From an uncultured bacterium (lineage in GTDB: Bacteria; Planctomycetota; JAJSAM01; JAJVHW01), in NCBI GenBank assembly GCA_937996235.1, contig CALKVK010000038.1:186001-250000 (forward strand): DNA of 64,000 bases, written 5' to 3'. How positions within the stretch are numbered: position 1 is the stretch's first letter; each line of letters begins with the position of its first letter. Positions 1 to 7,806 of the stretch are shown here, in pieces. A program made the translations under genes and the position numbers. The notes under the pieces were generated by a model that saw only the letters and a list, made by a program, of their open reading frames with translations, searched no databases and was not told the DNA's origin.

Positions 1-2428
1 CGACGGTGTCGACGGCGATCGACTTGTAGCAGAGCTCCGAGAGCTTGATGCGCAGCTCGCGCGCCGCCACGTGGCTGGGGCCGCTCGCGACGACCGCCCA
101 GTGCTCGCGCGTGGGCGCGAAGCGCTCGGCGGCACGGCGCACGCTCTCCTCGTCGTCGAGCACGCGCTGCATGAGCGCGGGCAGCGCGAGCAGCTCCTCG
201 AGCGCGCGCGCGACCGTCCGCGCGTCGGCGTCTCCGCGCGCCTCCGCCATCGCGAGGGCCAGCAGCGCACCGGCGACGACCTGCGCGTAGAACGCCTTCG
301 TGGACGCGACCGACATCTCGACGTCGCGGCCGTCGGACGTGTAGACGACGCCGTCGGCGCGGTACGTGACGTCGGAGTTGCGGCGGTTGACGACGGCGAT
401 GACGAGCGCGCCGCGGCGCCGCACGAGGTCGAGCGCGCGGTTCGTGTCGGCCGTGCTGCCCGACTGCGTGACGGCCACCACGATCGTGTCGCTCATGTCG
501 TCGGCGAGGTGGAAGCCCGAGAGCTCCGTCGCGGGCAGCGACTCGATGCGCAGGCCGTCGGCGCGCAGCACGCGCCGGACGTGCTCGCAGATGCCCGCGC
601 CGGCGATCGCCGCGGTGCCCTGCCCGACCACGTAGATGCGCCGCACGCGCCCCTCCGCGAGCCGCTCGCGCGCGGCCGCGGGCAGGAGATCGTGCGCGAG
701 CCGCGCCTCGCCGTCGGGTCCGCGCGAGACGCGCCCGAGCAGCGTGCGCGCGACGGAGCGCGTGGACTGCGTGATCTCCTTGCGGAAGAAGTGCTGGAAC
801 GCGCCGCGGTCCACGTCGCGCGTGGTGATCTCCGCGGTGCGCACGTCGCCGGCGGCGACCGGCAGCGCCTCGCCGTCCATGCCGAGGCGCGTGATGCCCG
901 CGACACCGGACGGCCCGTCGGCGCCGACCGCGGCCACCTGGCCGGCGCTGCCCGGATCGCCCGCGCGGCGCTGCGTCTCGCCGTCGATCTTCACGTACTG
1001 CGCCGTCTCCTCGACGAGCCCGTACACCTCGGACGACGCGACGAAGCCGTCGGGCGACACGCCCACGTAGAGCGACTGCCCGCTGCCGCGCAGCGACAGG
1101 AAGAGCCGCCCGGGCGCGAGGTCCGTGACCATGCCGAGCGCGCACGAGCCCTCGAAGCGCGCGGCGGCGCGGCGGAACGCCTCGAGCACGTCGTGGCCCG
1201 CGGCGAGCCCGCGCTCGATCTCGAGCGCGACCACCTTCGTGTCGGTGGTGACGCGCGGCGAGACGCGGCGGCCGGTCTCGTCCTCGTACTCGGCGCGCAG
1301 CGCGAGGTGGTTGTCCACGTCGCCGTTCATCACCACGAAGACGCGCCCGCGGCGCGCGTCGCCGGGGCCCGCGTGCGCGGCCTCGTCGGACGCGTACGCG
1401 GCGTTGTCGACCGGGTGGCAGTTCGGCACGCTGATGACGCCCGACGACGCCCAGCGCGTGTGACCGAGCACGACGACGCGCGTGGCGGCGACGTCGAGCG
1501 CCGCGCGGAGCAGGGCGTCGCCGCGCACCTGGCGGCGCAGCTCGGCGCCGTTGTCGCCGAGTCGCCCGACCTCGGCCGCGACCTTGTAGACGAACGTCAC
1601 GGACGCGCCCGGGCCACCCGCAGCGGGCGGCCGGTGGACGATCGACAGCGCGGGCAGGTCGGGCTGCGCGCCCCGCGCCCCGAGCGCGTCGTCGCCGCCG
1701 ACGGCGTGCACCGCGGCGAGGAACGCCGCGTGCGCCGCGTCGTCGTCGAACGCCACCTGAACGGCCACGCCCGCCGAGTCGCGGCCGCGGATCTCGATGC
1801 GGTCGATCGCGCGCAGGACGAGCGCGAGGCGCCGCAGCGAGACGAGCGCCGCCGCGCCGCCGTGCGCGCCGCCCGCGAGCGTCTGCACCTCGTCCACGAG
1901 CGCGAGCGCCTCGCGCTCGACGTGCCACGCGACGTCGAGCACGCGCAGGAGCCGCGCCGAGAACGACTCGAGGTCGGCCTGCGCGAGGTCGGCGGCGGCG
2001 AGGCGCCGCTCCTCGGCCTCGGCGAACCCCCGCAGTCGCGTGGCGTGCTGCGCGACGCGCGCGCGGCAGTCCGCGTCCGCGACGAGGGCGGGGAACGTGC
2101 CGGGACGCTTCAGCCCGCGCGCCCACTCGGTGAGCCGCGCGAGCGCCGCGTCGCCCCCGGCGTACGCGGCGCGGGCGGCAGCGTCCACGCCGCGCGCCGC
2201 CACGGCGTCGAAGCCGGCCGCGAGCACGGTCGCGACGTCGCCCTCGGCGGCGTCCGGCGCGGGGGCGGGGGCGCTGCCCCGCGCGACCTCGACGAGCGCG
2301 GCGATGCCGCAGCGCAGCACGACGCCGCCCGTGGGCAGCACGACGAGCGTGCCCGGGGGGCAGCGACGGGGGTCGGCGCCGAAGCGGACGCGGGAGGCGA
2401 GCCGGCGGAGCGCGCGCAGGAAGCCCAT
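1..2428 (-). CDS. GlmS-like glutaminase/SIS isomerase, oversized, 3' end outside the window
   Basis: Class-II glutamine amidotransferase fused to sugar isomerase (SIS) domains, the layout of glucosamine-6-phosphate synthase, which makes glucosamine-6-P from fructose-6-P and glutamine in the cytoplasm. The 809 residues visible show RGRDSAG (about 214-220), a GHTRWASSG block, NCHPVDN, MNGDVDN and a TDTKVV block, all matching the GlmS glutaminase, followed by SIS motifs VTQSGSTADT and SVASTKAF. Two oddities: the catalytic-Cys motif CGIAAL starts at residue 40, not residue 1-2, and about 175 residues of alanine-rich, probably helical sequence separate it from RGRDSAG, where canonical GlmS has about 30. 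ATG start at 2428 has no clear Shine-Dalgarno. The gene runs off the left edge. It could be a paralogue with another sugar phosphate substrate. Confidence 0.85.
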   Translation of the reverse strand, partial: MGFLRALRRLASRVRFGADPRRCPPGTLVVLPTGGVVLRCGIAALVEVARGSAPAPAPDAAEGDVATVLAAGFDAVAARGVDAAARAAYAGGDAALARLTEWARGLKRPGTFPALVADADCRARVAQHATRLRGFAEAEERRLAAADLAQADLESFSARLLRVLDVAWHVEREALALVDEVQTLAGGAHGGAAALVSLRRLALVLRAIDRIEIRGRDSAGVAVQVAFDDDAAHAAFLAAVHAVGGDDALGARGAQPDLPALSIVHRPPAAGGPGASVTFVYKVAAEVGRLGDNGAELRRQVRGDALLRAALDVAATRVVVLGHTRWASSGVISVPNCHPVDNAAYASDEAAHAGPGDARRGRVFVVMNGDVDNHLALRAEYEDETGRRVSPRVTTDTKVVALEIERGLAAGHDVLEAFRRAAARFEGSCALGMVTDLAPGRLFLSLRGSGQSLYVGVSPDGFVASSEVYGLVEETAQYVKIDGETQRRAGDPGSAGQVAAVGADGPSGVAGITRLGMDGEALPVAAGDVRTAEITTRDVDRGAFQHFFRKEITQSTRSVARTLLGRVSRGPDGEARLAHDLLPAAARERLAEGRVRRIYVVGQGTAAIAGAGICEHVRRVLRADGLRIESLPATELSGFHLADDMSDTIVVAVTQSGSTADTNRALDLVRRRGALVIAVVNRRNSDVTYRADGVVYTSDGRDVEMSVASTKAFYAQVVAGALLALAMAEARGDADARTVARALEELLALPALMQRVLDDEESVRRAAERFAPTREHWAVVASGPSHVAARELRIKLSELCYKSIAVDTV

Positions 2429-2546
2429 CGAGGGAGTATCCGCAGCGGGACTCCGCGCGCGGAACATTGCGTGTCGCGGCCGGGAGGCTGGGGACTCAAG
2501 GCGGGCACCCGTGCTGTCCGAAGGAGGAGCGGAGGCCGTTCCGTCG

Positions 2547-3278
2547 ATGTCCGCCGTCTCTCGCAGCCGCACCCCGAAGATCCTGCAGAGCAGCCGTGCG
2601 CAGGCCGTGCTCATCGGCGCCGTGGTCCTGATCGCGGCGGCGATCGCGATCCCGCAGTTCGTGACGTGGGACAACCCGAACTTCGACGAGAACGCGGTCG
2701 ACCTGGCCGAGGTCGAGGCGCTGGCGCGCGTCGAGCGCAAGGTGCAGGAGGCGGCGCCTGCGGCGGCCGCGGCCGAGGAGCAGGCCCGGCAGGACGAGGA
2801 GCGCCTGCAGCGTCTGCGCGCGGGCGCCATGCCGAGCGCCGACGGCGACCTCGACGTCGGCCTGCGGCTGCGCTGGACCGAGTTCCCGGCGGGCGCGCCG
2901 ATCCGCGCGCGCGTCTCCGTGCGCAACATGTCGCTCGAGCCCATCCACGTCCCCGCACCGGGCGAGGCGCAGCCGACGCTGCTGCTCGAGATCCTCGACG
3001 CCGAGGGCGCGACGGTGCGCCGCGTCGTCGAGCAGACGCCGGACGTCCTCCCGCACCGCACGCTGCGCCTCGAGGCCGGCGAGCGCGCGGAGATGAAGGT
3101 CGACGTGATCGTCGCGGGCGAGGACCCGCTGCCGCCGGGTGAGTACCGGCTGGTCGCGGAGTACACCGCCGATCCCGCGTGGCGCCGCACCGGCCTGCCG
3201 ATGTGGGCGGCCCCCGCGGGCCCGCGCCGCTCGGACTACGTGACGTTCCACGTCACGGCGCCGAGCGAGCCGCGGTAG
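2547..3278 (+). CDS. single-pass membrane-anchored protein with extracytoplasmic beta domain
   Basis: 243-residue protein of unknown function. The ATG is preceded by GGAGG eleven bases upstream. A basic N-terminus is followed by one hydrophobic segment (about 21-42, LIGAVVLIAAAIAIP), then a charged Ala/Glu-rich coiled-coil-like stretch (about 55-90, with EEQARQDEERLQRLRAG) and a C-terminal beta-rich domain (about 100-240) whose phrases such as RVSVRNMSLEPIHVP and PPGEYRLVAEY resemble bacterial intracellular-proteinase-inhibitor or Ig-like folds that describe 'relative clauses' of strands. It is probably a signal anchor with the beta domain outside. It is divergent from the GlmS-like gene and ends 7 bp from the convergent methyltransferase gene. 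No enzyme motif is visible. Confidence 0.75.
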   Translation: MSAVSRSRTPKILQSSRAQAVLIGAVVLIAAAIAIPQFVTWDNPNFDENAVDLAEVEALARVERKVQEAAPAAAAAEEQARQDEERLQRLRAGAMPSADGDLDVGLRLRWTEFPAGAPIRARVSVRNMSLEPIHVPAPGEAQPTLLLEILDAEGATVRRVVEQTPDVLPHRTLRLEAGERAEMKVDVIVAGEDPLPPGEYRLVAEYTADPAWRRTGLPMWAAPAGPRRSDYVTFHVTAPSEPR

Positions 3279-3285
3279 CTCGCGA

Positions 3286-5175
3286 CTACGGCGTCGCAGC
3301 CGCCGCGCGCCCCGCGGCCCACTCCGCGCGGACGAAGCGCACGAGCTCGGCGACCAGGTCGGCGCGGTTGAACGGCGCCACCAGATACGCGCCGGGGGCC
3401 CCGGCGGCGAGCGCCGCGGCGAGCAGCTCGCGCGCGATCGCGAGTCCCTCGTCGCGCGCGGCGGCGCCTTCGGGTGCGCGCTCCATGCGTGCGACGACCG
3501 CGTCGGGCACGCGCACGCCGGGCACCTCGTGCTGCACGAAGCGCGCGTTCCGGTGCGAGACGAACGGCATCACGCCCGGGAGCACGGGGATGCCGCACGC
3601 GGCGGTCGCGGCGGGGATCTCGGCGATGCGCTCGACGTCGTAGCAGAGCTGCGTGAGCGCGAACTGCGCTCCGGCCGCGACCTTGCGCCGCAACCGCTCG
3701 AGCTGCCCGTCCATCGTGCGGAAGTTCGGGTTGAACGCGACGCCGACCGTGAACCCGGCGCCGCGCCCGATCGACACGCCGTGCCGCGTCTCGCCGCGGT
3801 TCAGCGCCGACACGATCTCGACCAGCCCGATCGAGTTGACGTCGAAGACCGACGTGACCCCCGCGGGGTCGCCGGCGCGGCGGTCGCCCGGCGGGTCCCC
3901 CGTCACGCACAGCACGTGGCGGATGCCGAGGGCCGCGGCGCCCATCAGGTCGCTGTGCAGTCCGATGGCGTTGCGGTCGCGCCCCGTGAAGTGCACGAGC
4001 GGCTCGATCCCCGCGTCGCGGCGCGCGAGGTACGCCATGCCGACGTTGCCCATCCGCACCGAGGCGAGGGGGTTCTCCGCGAACGAGACGAGGTGCACGC
4101 CCGCCTCGCGCAGGAGCGCGGCGCCCTCGATCACCTTCTCGGTCGCGAGTCCGCGCGGCGGCTCCAGCTCGACGACGAACAGCGGCTCGCGCCCGAGCGC
4201 GGCGAGGAAGCCCGAGCGCGGCGTCGCGGCCGCGCCTTCCGACGGCGCGGCGGGCTCCGGCTCCACGGTGACGGCCGCGCGCGAGCGCGGCGTGAGCGCG
4301 CGACCGCGCACGCGCTCCGCGATCGCCGCGATCGCGCGCGCGTCGGTGCCGCAGCAGCCGCCGATCAGGTTGGCGCCCGCCTCGGCGATGCGCACGGCCA
4401 TCTCGGCCATGTACTCGGGGTGCGGTTCGTAGACGAGCCGCCCCTCGCGCACGTCCGGCAGGCCCGCGTTCGGGAACGCGGAGAGCGGCGCATCGGTCAG
4501 GGACGCCATGCGGCGCACGGTGGCGAGGGCGTCGGCGAAGCCGCGTCCGCAGTTGACGCCGACGCCCGCCGCCCCCGCCGCGAGCAGCTCGTCGATGGCG
4601 CGCCCGATCGAGACGCCGGAGAGGCTGCCGTGGCCCTCGTAGAACGCCATCTGCGCGAGCACGGGGACGTCGGGCGCGGCGACGCGCGCGGCGCGCAGCG
4701 CGGCGCGGATCTCGTCGAGGCTCGTGAAGGTCTCGAGCAGGAAGAGGTCCACGCCGCCCGCCGCGAGCGCGCCGAGCTGCTCGGCGAAGTGGCGCTCGAG
4801 GGCGTCCGGCGGCGGCGGCGTCTCGCCGCGCTCGATGCCGAGCGGACCCACACTGCCCGCCACGAACACGCCGCGCCCGGCGACCGAGCGCGCGAGCCGC
4901 GCGCCGCGATAGTTGAACTCGAACGTCCGCTCCCCGAGCCCGAAGCGCTCGAGGTGCGGGCGGTTCGCGCGGAACGTGTTCGTCTCGAGCACGTCCGCGC
5001 CGGCGGCCACGTACTCGCGGTGCACGTCGCGCACGACGTCGCGGCGCGAGGAGTTCAGCTCCTCGAAGCAGACGTCCGCCCCGATGCCGCGGCGCAGCAG
5101 CGCCGTGCCCATCGCGCCGTCCCCGACGAGGACGCGCGAGGTCAGAGCGGCGACGAACTGCTCGCTGCGGGCCAC
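3286..5175 (-). CDS. bifunctional homocysteine S-methyltransferase / 5,10-methylenetetrahydrofolate reductase
   Basis: 629 residues, close to the length of the Bacillus YitJ-type fusion. Residues 1-300 form a homocysteine S-methyltransferase barrel: GDGAMGTALL near the N-terminus, ETNTFRANR, Cys209 in GVNCGRG and the GGCC pair (Cys274/275), the three zinc ligands of the family. Residues about 325-625 are a MetF-like methylenetetrahydrofolate reductase domain with VVELEPPRG, VLCVTGDPPGDR, GVAFNPNFRTMD and PVLPGVMPFVS. Together these would reduce methylene-THF and transfer a methyl group to homocysteine to form methionine. The GTG start at 5175 has GAGGAGG four bases away. It is a single gene, convergent with its left neighbour. 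The reductase half could supply the methyl donor for the other half, but that coupling is inferred. Confidence 0.93.
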   Translation of the reverse strand: MARSEQFVAALTSRVLVGDGAMGTALLRRGIGADVCFEELNSSRRDVVRDVHREYVAAGADVLETNTFRANRPHLERFGLGERTFEFNYRGARLARSVAGRGVFVAGSVGPLGIERGETPPPPDALERHFAEQLGALAAGGVDLFLLETFTSLDEIRAALRAARVAAPDVPVLAQMAFYEGHGSLSGVSIGRAIDELLAAGAAGVGVNCGRGFADALATVRRMASLTDAPLSAFPNAGLPDVREGRLVYEPHPEYMAEMAVRIAEAGANLIGGCCGTDARAIAAIAERVRGRALTPRSRAAVTVEPEPAAPSEGAAATPRSGFLAALGREPLFVVELEPPRGLATEKVIEGAALLREAGVHLVSFAENPLASVRMGNVGMAYLARRDAGIEPLVHFTGRDRNAIGLHSDLMGAAALGIRHVLCVTGDPPGDRRAGDPAGVTSVFDVNSIGLVEIVSALNRGETRHGVSIGRGAGFTVGVAFNPNFRTMDGQLERLRRKVAAGAQFALTQLCYDVERIAEIPAATAACGIPVLPGVMPFVSHRNARFVQHEVPGVRVPDAVVARMERAPEGAAARDEGLAIARELLAAALAAGAPGAYLVAPFNRADLVAELVRFVRAEWAAGRAAAATP

Positions 5176-5217
5176 GTGGCCTCCTCTTCTACCCAGGCCG
5201 GCCCGCGTTCAACGAAC

Positions 5218-5249
5218 GACGCCCCGGCGGAGCGTTCCGCCGGGGCGTC
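5218..5249 (-). terminator. strong stem-loop terminator downstream of the 5271-6341 gene
   Basis: A perfect 14-bp stem (GACGCCCCGGCGGA paired with its complement) with a 4-nt loop lies 22 bp after the stop codon of the IPT/TIG-type gene. On the minus strand it is followed by GTTCGTTG, a weak T-rich tail. It is the clearest intrinsic-terminator candidate in the window and also insulates the methyltransferase/reductase gene. Confidence 0.7.
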
Positions 5250-5270
5250 GAGGACGAGGAACGGCGCGCC

Positions 5271-6341
5271 TCAGTCCGCGAGCGTCAGGACGAACTTGCC
5301 GTCCGTCACCTGGATCGTCGCGGGACCGTTGCCCGAGACCTTGACCATCGTGCCGGAGAAGCTCCCGGCGATGCGGGAGCCGTCGTACGCGTCGATCGTG
5401 ACCGTGAACGCGTTCGACGAGTCGGCCTTGTAGCTGTCCGTGTTCGGCGGAAGGATCGTGGTGACCGAGAACAGCGCTCCGAAGAACTGGGATCCGGAGT
5501 ACGTCTGCGGGAACTGCACCTCGTCGATCGGCCGACCGAGCAGCACCTGGATGAGGAGCTGGTCGATCTTCGCGTTCGGCGGCGTGCCGCTCGTTCCGCC
5601 GCCCGACAGGTTCACGCGGTTGAGACCCGGCTCGAACGACGCGGCCGCGCTCTGCGGGTCGCGCGAGTTGCGGGGCGGGGTGCGCCTGAAGTTCGTGGAC
5701 CCGAACCGGGCGGAGATGAAGTCCTTGCCCTTCACCGGCTGCGGCGGCTCCGTGACGGTCAGCTCGCCCGTGTACTCCGACTCGCCGATCTTGTTGACGA
5801 CACGGACGGGGGCGTCCCCCGCGGGCGTCTTCTTGTGGAGCACGACCGTCAGCGCGTCGTCCGAGAACGCCGTGACGCGCGCCTTCTTGCCGTTGACGTA
5901 CACCTTCGGCGCGTTGCGCTTGTTCTCGAGCTCGCCGAAGAAGTCGCCGCTGATGGTGAGCGTGCCGCCCGCGGCCACCGTGCCGACGTCGAGGCCGTTG
6001 ATGATCGGACGCGCGAGCTCGAGCTCGCCGGCGACCTCCTCGCTGCCCTTCACGCCGACGTCGAAGAACCCCGAGCCCTTCGCCGACTGGATGGCGAAGA
6101 CCACCGTGTGCCCGTCCGAGCTGACGAGCTTCGCCTTGGCCTTCGGTCCCTTCCCCTCGTTGTTGGAGTTCGGGCGCAGCTCGATCTTGGGCTTCGTCCC
6201 GACCTCGCCCTCGAAGACGGCCGTGACCTGCGTACCGATCGTGGACCGCTGCGGGGAGACGTCCGCGAAGGCGTCGACGGCGCGCGCCAGGGCGGCACCG
6301 AGGAGCGCCGCGGCGCCGAGTGCGAGCAACATGTTCTTCAA
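5271..6341 (-). CDS. secreted IPT/TIG-like domain protein
   Basis: 356 residues. The start is taken as TTG at 6341 because AGGAGG lies nine bases upstream; an in-frame ATG three codons later (6332) also works. A signal peptide follows (LLALGAAALLGAALARA, cleavage near AFA-DV). The middle (about 120-190) has an IPT/TIG-like Ig fold: GGTLTISGDFFGELEN, a KVYVNGKKARV strand and VRVVNKIGESE. The C-terminal 120 residues contain PPNAKIDQLL and a beta-rich segment ending in GKFVLTLAD, similar in style to the tails of other exported proteins here. Function unknown; probably periplasmic or surface-exposed. Transcription ends at the hairpin at 5218-5249. Confidence 0.8.
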   Translation of the reverse strand: MKNMLLALGAAALLGAALARAVDAFADVSPQRSTIGTQVTAVFEGEVGTKPKIELRPNSNNEGKGPKAKAKLVSSDGHTVVFAIQSAKGSGFFDVGVKGSEEVAGELELARPIINGLDVGTVAAGGTLTISGDFFGELENKRNAPKVYVNGKKARVTAFSDDALTVVLHKKTPAGDAPVRVVNKIGESEYTGELTVTEPPQPVKGKDFISARFGSTNFRRTPPRNSRDPQSAAASFEPGLNRVNLSGGGTSGTPPNAKIDQLLIQVLLGRPIDEVQFPQTYSGSQFFGALFSVTTILPPNTDSYKADSSNAFTVTIDAYDGSRIAGSFSGTMVKVSGNGPATIQVTDGKFVLTLAD

Positions 6342-6524
6342 GACTGGAACCCTCCTGATGGGGTGATGGCGCCGGCACGGCGCAACTTTGCGGCGGCCCG
6401 GCCGGGCCGACCGGCTGCGAGGTGGCGTCGAAGGGGGCGACGCCCGCGCCGGGGACAGAGTCCGACCTGATTCGGCCGCTGTCAAGGCGTGGCGGCGCCG
6501 GACCCGCAGGTACCCTCGCCGCCC

Positions 6525-6992
6525 ATGGACTACGCCGACCTCTTCGAGCGCCAGGGCCGCGCCTTCGACGACCTGCTGATGGCCGCCGCGAAGCTGCCGC
6601 CCGAGCAGTTCACCGCGCCGGGCCCGGCCGACGGTCCGTCCGTGCGCGACCTGCTCGTGGCGATGCTCGACGAGCAGCGGCGGCTCGTGCACGGCGCGCT
6701 CCTCGCCCGGCGCCACGTCCCCCTCGCCCCCGACCGCATCGTCTCGCCGCTCGAGCTCGGTCCCGTCTTCGGCGGCTTCCGCCTGACGCTGATCGAGCAC
6801 CTCGACACGCTCTCGCGCGAGGACCTCGCCAAGGAGGTCGACGTTGCCGCCGCGGACGGCACGTCCACGAAGGCGACCGTCGACGACGTCCTCGCCCACC
6901 TCGTGCTCGTGGACGCACGTCTGCGCGGCCTCGCGGAGGAGCGCCTGCGCCAGCTCGGCGTGACCGTGACGGCCCCGCCGCTCCTGCCTTGA
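6525..6992 (+). CDS. DinB/YfiT-like four-helix-bundle protein
   Basis: 155-residue cytoplasmic, all-helical protein. ATG at 6525 is the first good start. The pattern of an N-terminal helix (YADLFERQGRAFDDLL), a GPSVRDLLVAMLDEQRRLV helix, a linker and the repeated TVDDVLAHLVLVDARLRGL helix resembles the DinB_2 or maleylpyruvate-isomerase N-terminal superfamily, thiol- or metal-linked enzymes that usually bind a metal through three histidines. Here only H104-region histidines and AHL are obvious, so metal binding is uncertain. The stop codon TGA is the first base triplet of a 79-bp sequence repeated at 7728. Substrate unknown. Confidence 0.7.
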   Translation: MDYADLFERQGRAFDDLLMAAAKLPPEQFTAPGPADGPSVRDLLVAMLDEQRRLVHGALLARRHVPLAPDRIVSPLELGPVFGGFRLTLIEHLDTLSREDLAKEVDVAAADGTSTKATVDDVLAHLVLVDARLRGLAEERLRQLGVTVTAPPLLP

Positions 6993-7068
6993 GCGGCTCT
7001 CAGCGCTGCCCGCGCCGGTGCGGCCGACGCGCCGCCTGCAAGGAGCCGTCACCGACCGGAAGCGTCGA
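6990..7068. repeat. 79-bp direct repeat, copy A
   Basis: Near-identical to 7728-7806 (a handful of substitutions and a one-base shift). Shared cores include CCCGCGCCGGTGCGGCCGAC and CACCGACCGGAAGCGTCGA. It starts with the TGA stop codon of the DinB-like gene. On the minus strand the distal end would encode the same DASGR-stop C-terminus that ends the 561-aa gene in copy B, so copy A looks like the relic 3' end of a duplicated gene. Confidence 0.85.
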
Positions 7069-7173
7069 CGCGTGACGGCCGGACGCGCCGAATCGGGCCC
7101 GCGCATCGACGACTCGGTCGGAAGCGCGCGGCAGGGGATCGGGGAAGGAGCCACGCTCCGCACGCGCTGAGGT

Positions 7174-7614
7174 TCACTCGCGCTCCCACTCGCTCCACGA
7201 GCCGTCCGGCCGCTCGCTCGTGCGGCCGGACCTGCGGTAGGTCCACGACGGAGGACAGCGCTCGCTGAACTCGAGGTCGCTTACCTCCGCGAGGAGTTCC
7301 TCGGCCGCACTCGGCTGGAGACGGAGGAAGCGGACATCGATCCACGCCTGGCCCGGGTTGATCTCGACGGCGTGTCCTCTCGAGTCGCGCAGCTCCGCTC
7401 CGATGCCCATCTGCCGCTCCATGTCGGCATCGCGGATCCACAGGCGCGGCGGTGAGCCGATCGGCCGTGCGAAGACGACGCACGCCGCGGCAGCGAGGAC
7501 GATCGTCGCCGCGACCGAACCGAGCAGTGGCCACGAGCGCACGTCGGAGATCCACCGCGCGCCGCGGGAGCTCTCGCCACCCACGGGCTCCGACGAACCG
7601 CCGTACCGAGCCAC
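7174..7614 (-). CDS. small single-pass membrane protein
   Basis: 146 residues. GTG at 7614 is preferred: GGGAGG sits five bases upstream, whereas the GTG at 7620 overlaps that site. One hydrophobic segment (about 33-52, LLGSVAATIVLAAAACVVFA) separates a short cytoplasmic N-terminus from a 90-residue domain with EINPGQAWIDVRFLRLQPSA and a Trp/Arg-rich tail ending SWSEWERE. No family is recognised. It lies between the two 79-bp repeat copies and is downstream of, and same strand as, the carboxypeptidase-regulatory-like gene, so it may belong to the duplicated block. Confidence 0.6.
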   Translation of the reverse strand: MARYGGSSEPVGGESSRGARWISDVRSWPLLGSVAATIVLAAAACVVFARPIGSPPRLWIRDADMERQMGIGAELRDSRGHAVEINPGQAWIDVRFLRLQPSAAEELLAEVSDLEFSERCPPSWTYRRSGRTSERPDGSWSEWERE

Positions 7615-7727
7615 GGCCACCTCCCCAGGGCCCGAGCCACGACGCGCGAGCGGGCGCTGCGCCTCCCGACCCCCGGCGACGCTCGAGCCGCAGACGTGAG
7701 GATCGTATCGCGCGGCAGCGGATCGCG

Positions 7728-7806
7728 TGAGCGGCTCACCGCTCTGCCCGCGCCGGTGCGGCCGACGCGCAGCCTGCCAGGAGCCCTCACCGACCGGAAG
7801 CGTCGA
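7728..7806. repeat. 79-bp direct repeat, copy B
   Basis: Partner of 6990-7068. It overlaps the last 20 bases of the gene at 7787-9472 (minus strand) and extends beyond its stop codon. The pair is 738 bp apart and brackets the small membrane protein gene. Confidence 0.85.

Noticed and set aside
71..3142. Open frame of over 1000 codons on the plus strand
   Set aside because: Arg-rich antisense reading of the GlmS-like gene and neighbour; no ribosome binding site and no domain.
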